Part shown: piece by piece, positions 22,534-22,587 of the stretch
How positions within the stretch are numbered: position 1 is the first letter of the stretch
Layout: each line of letters begins with the position of its first letter
NCBI GenBank assembly: GCA_964587515.1
Contig: CAZPMO010000068.1
Span: 1 to 22,587 of the forward strand
Length of the DNA: 22,587 nucleotides
Direction of reading: 5' to 3'
Source: CAZPMO01 sp964587515
GTDB taxonomy: Bacteria; Pseudomonadota; Alphaproteobacteria; MPNO01
Position numbers and translations under genes: made by a program
The notes under the pieces: generated by a model
Told to the model about the DNA's origin: nothing
The model's input: the letters and a program-made list of their open reading frames with translations, nothing else
The model's database searches: none

Positions 22534-22587
22534 CGCCTAGATGTGGAGTCTCATAAGGTTGTTCACATCGAGCCCTGACCGGCTGAT

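Noticed and set aside
1..22587. tRNA or rRNA genes, CRISPR arrays, insertion sequences
   Set aside because: No cloverleaf-like arms with a TTCGA loop and acceptor pairing, no regularly spaced direct repeats and no transposase motifs were seen on reading both strands.

Overview
The window is GC-rich chromosomal DNA of a Gram-negative bacterium, most likely an alphaproteobacterium of Rhodospirillales type. The grounds are codon usage, PleC/DivJ-like histidine kinases, an IalB-like protein, a class III cyclase of the common alphaproteobacterial type, and an outer-membrane beta-barrel. Two short N runs (13469-13479 and 16373-16382) mark scaffold joins, and the first ~165 bases may not belong with what follows.

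Layout. At the left edge a minus-strand exported protein runs off the window. A 470-base regulatory region follows, then a membrane-anchored cyclase-like protein (+), a Sel1-type exported protein (-) and an IalB-like exported protein (-). An amidohydrolase (+) converges on a pentapeptide-repeat protein (-). Next come a membrane protein of unknown role and a fumarylacetoacetate-hydrolase-family enzyme (both -), a soluble PAS histidine kinase (+) and a PEP-CTERM surface protein (+). A minus-strand group carries a FemAB-like acyltransferase broken by an in-frame stop, a QueG-like iron-sulfur protein and a degenerate AMP-binding protein with an added N-terminal domain. The right third is all plus strand: a small membrane protein, a dihydroxyphthalate-decarboxylase-like protein, a histidine kinase split by an apparent frameshift, a small histidine-rich protein, an exported cyclophilin, an MFS transporter, a MATE transporter, an outer-membrane barrel protein and an isochorismatase-family hydrolase.

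The strongest unexpected signal is regulatory. Three unlinked genes, all encoding exported proteins (left-edge protein, Sel1 protein, PEP-CTERM protein), each have a textbook sigma-54 promoter (TGGCAC-N5-TTGC with GG-N10-GC spacing). Upstream of each lie two copies of a 19-bp dyad close to CTGTCGGAATTTTTTACAG, six copies in all, always in the same orientation relative to the gene. In two of the three cases the paired sites are exactly 42 bp apart centre to centre. This looks like an enhancer-binding-protein regulon that includes the PEP-CTERM gene and probably serves cell-surface or exopolysaccharide biology. The activator gene is not in the window.

Other points of note: a perfect CRP-type palindrome upstream of a cyclase that has lost one of its two metal-binding aspartates; a nonsense codon exactly where the FemAB-like family has tryptophan; and an AMP-binding protein that lacks its phosphate loop and its whole C-terminal domain but has gained an HTH-like N-terminal region.
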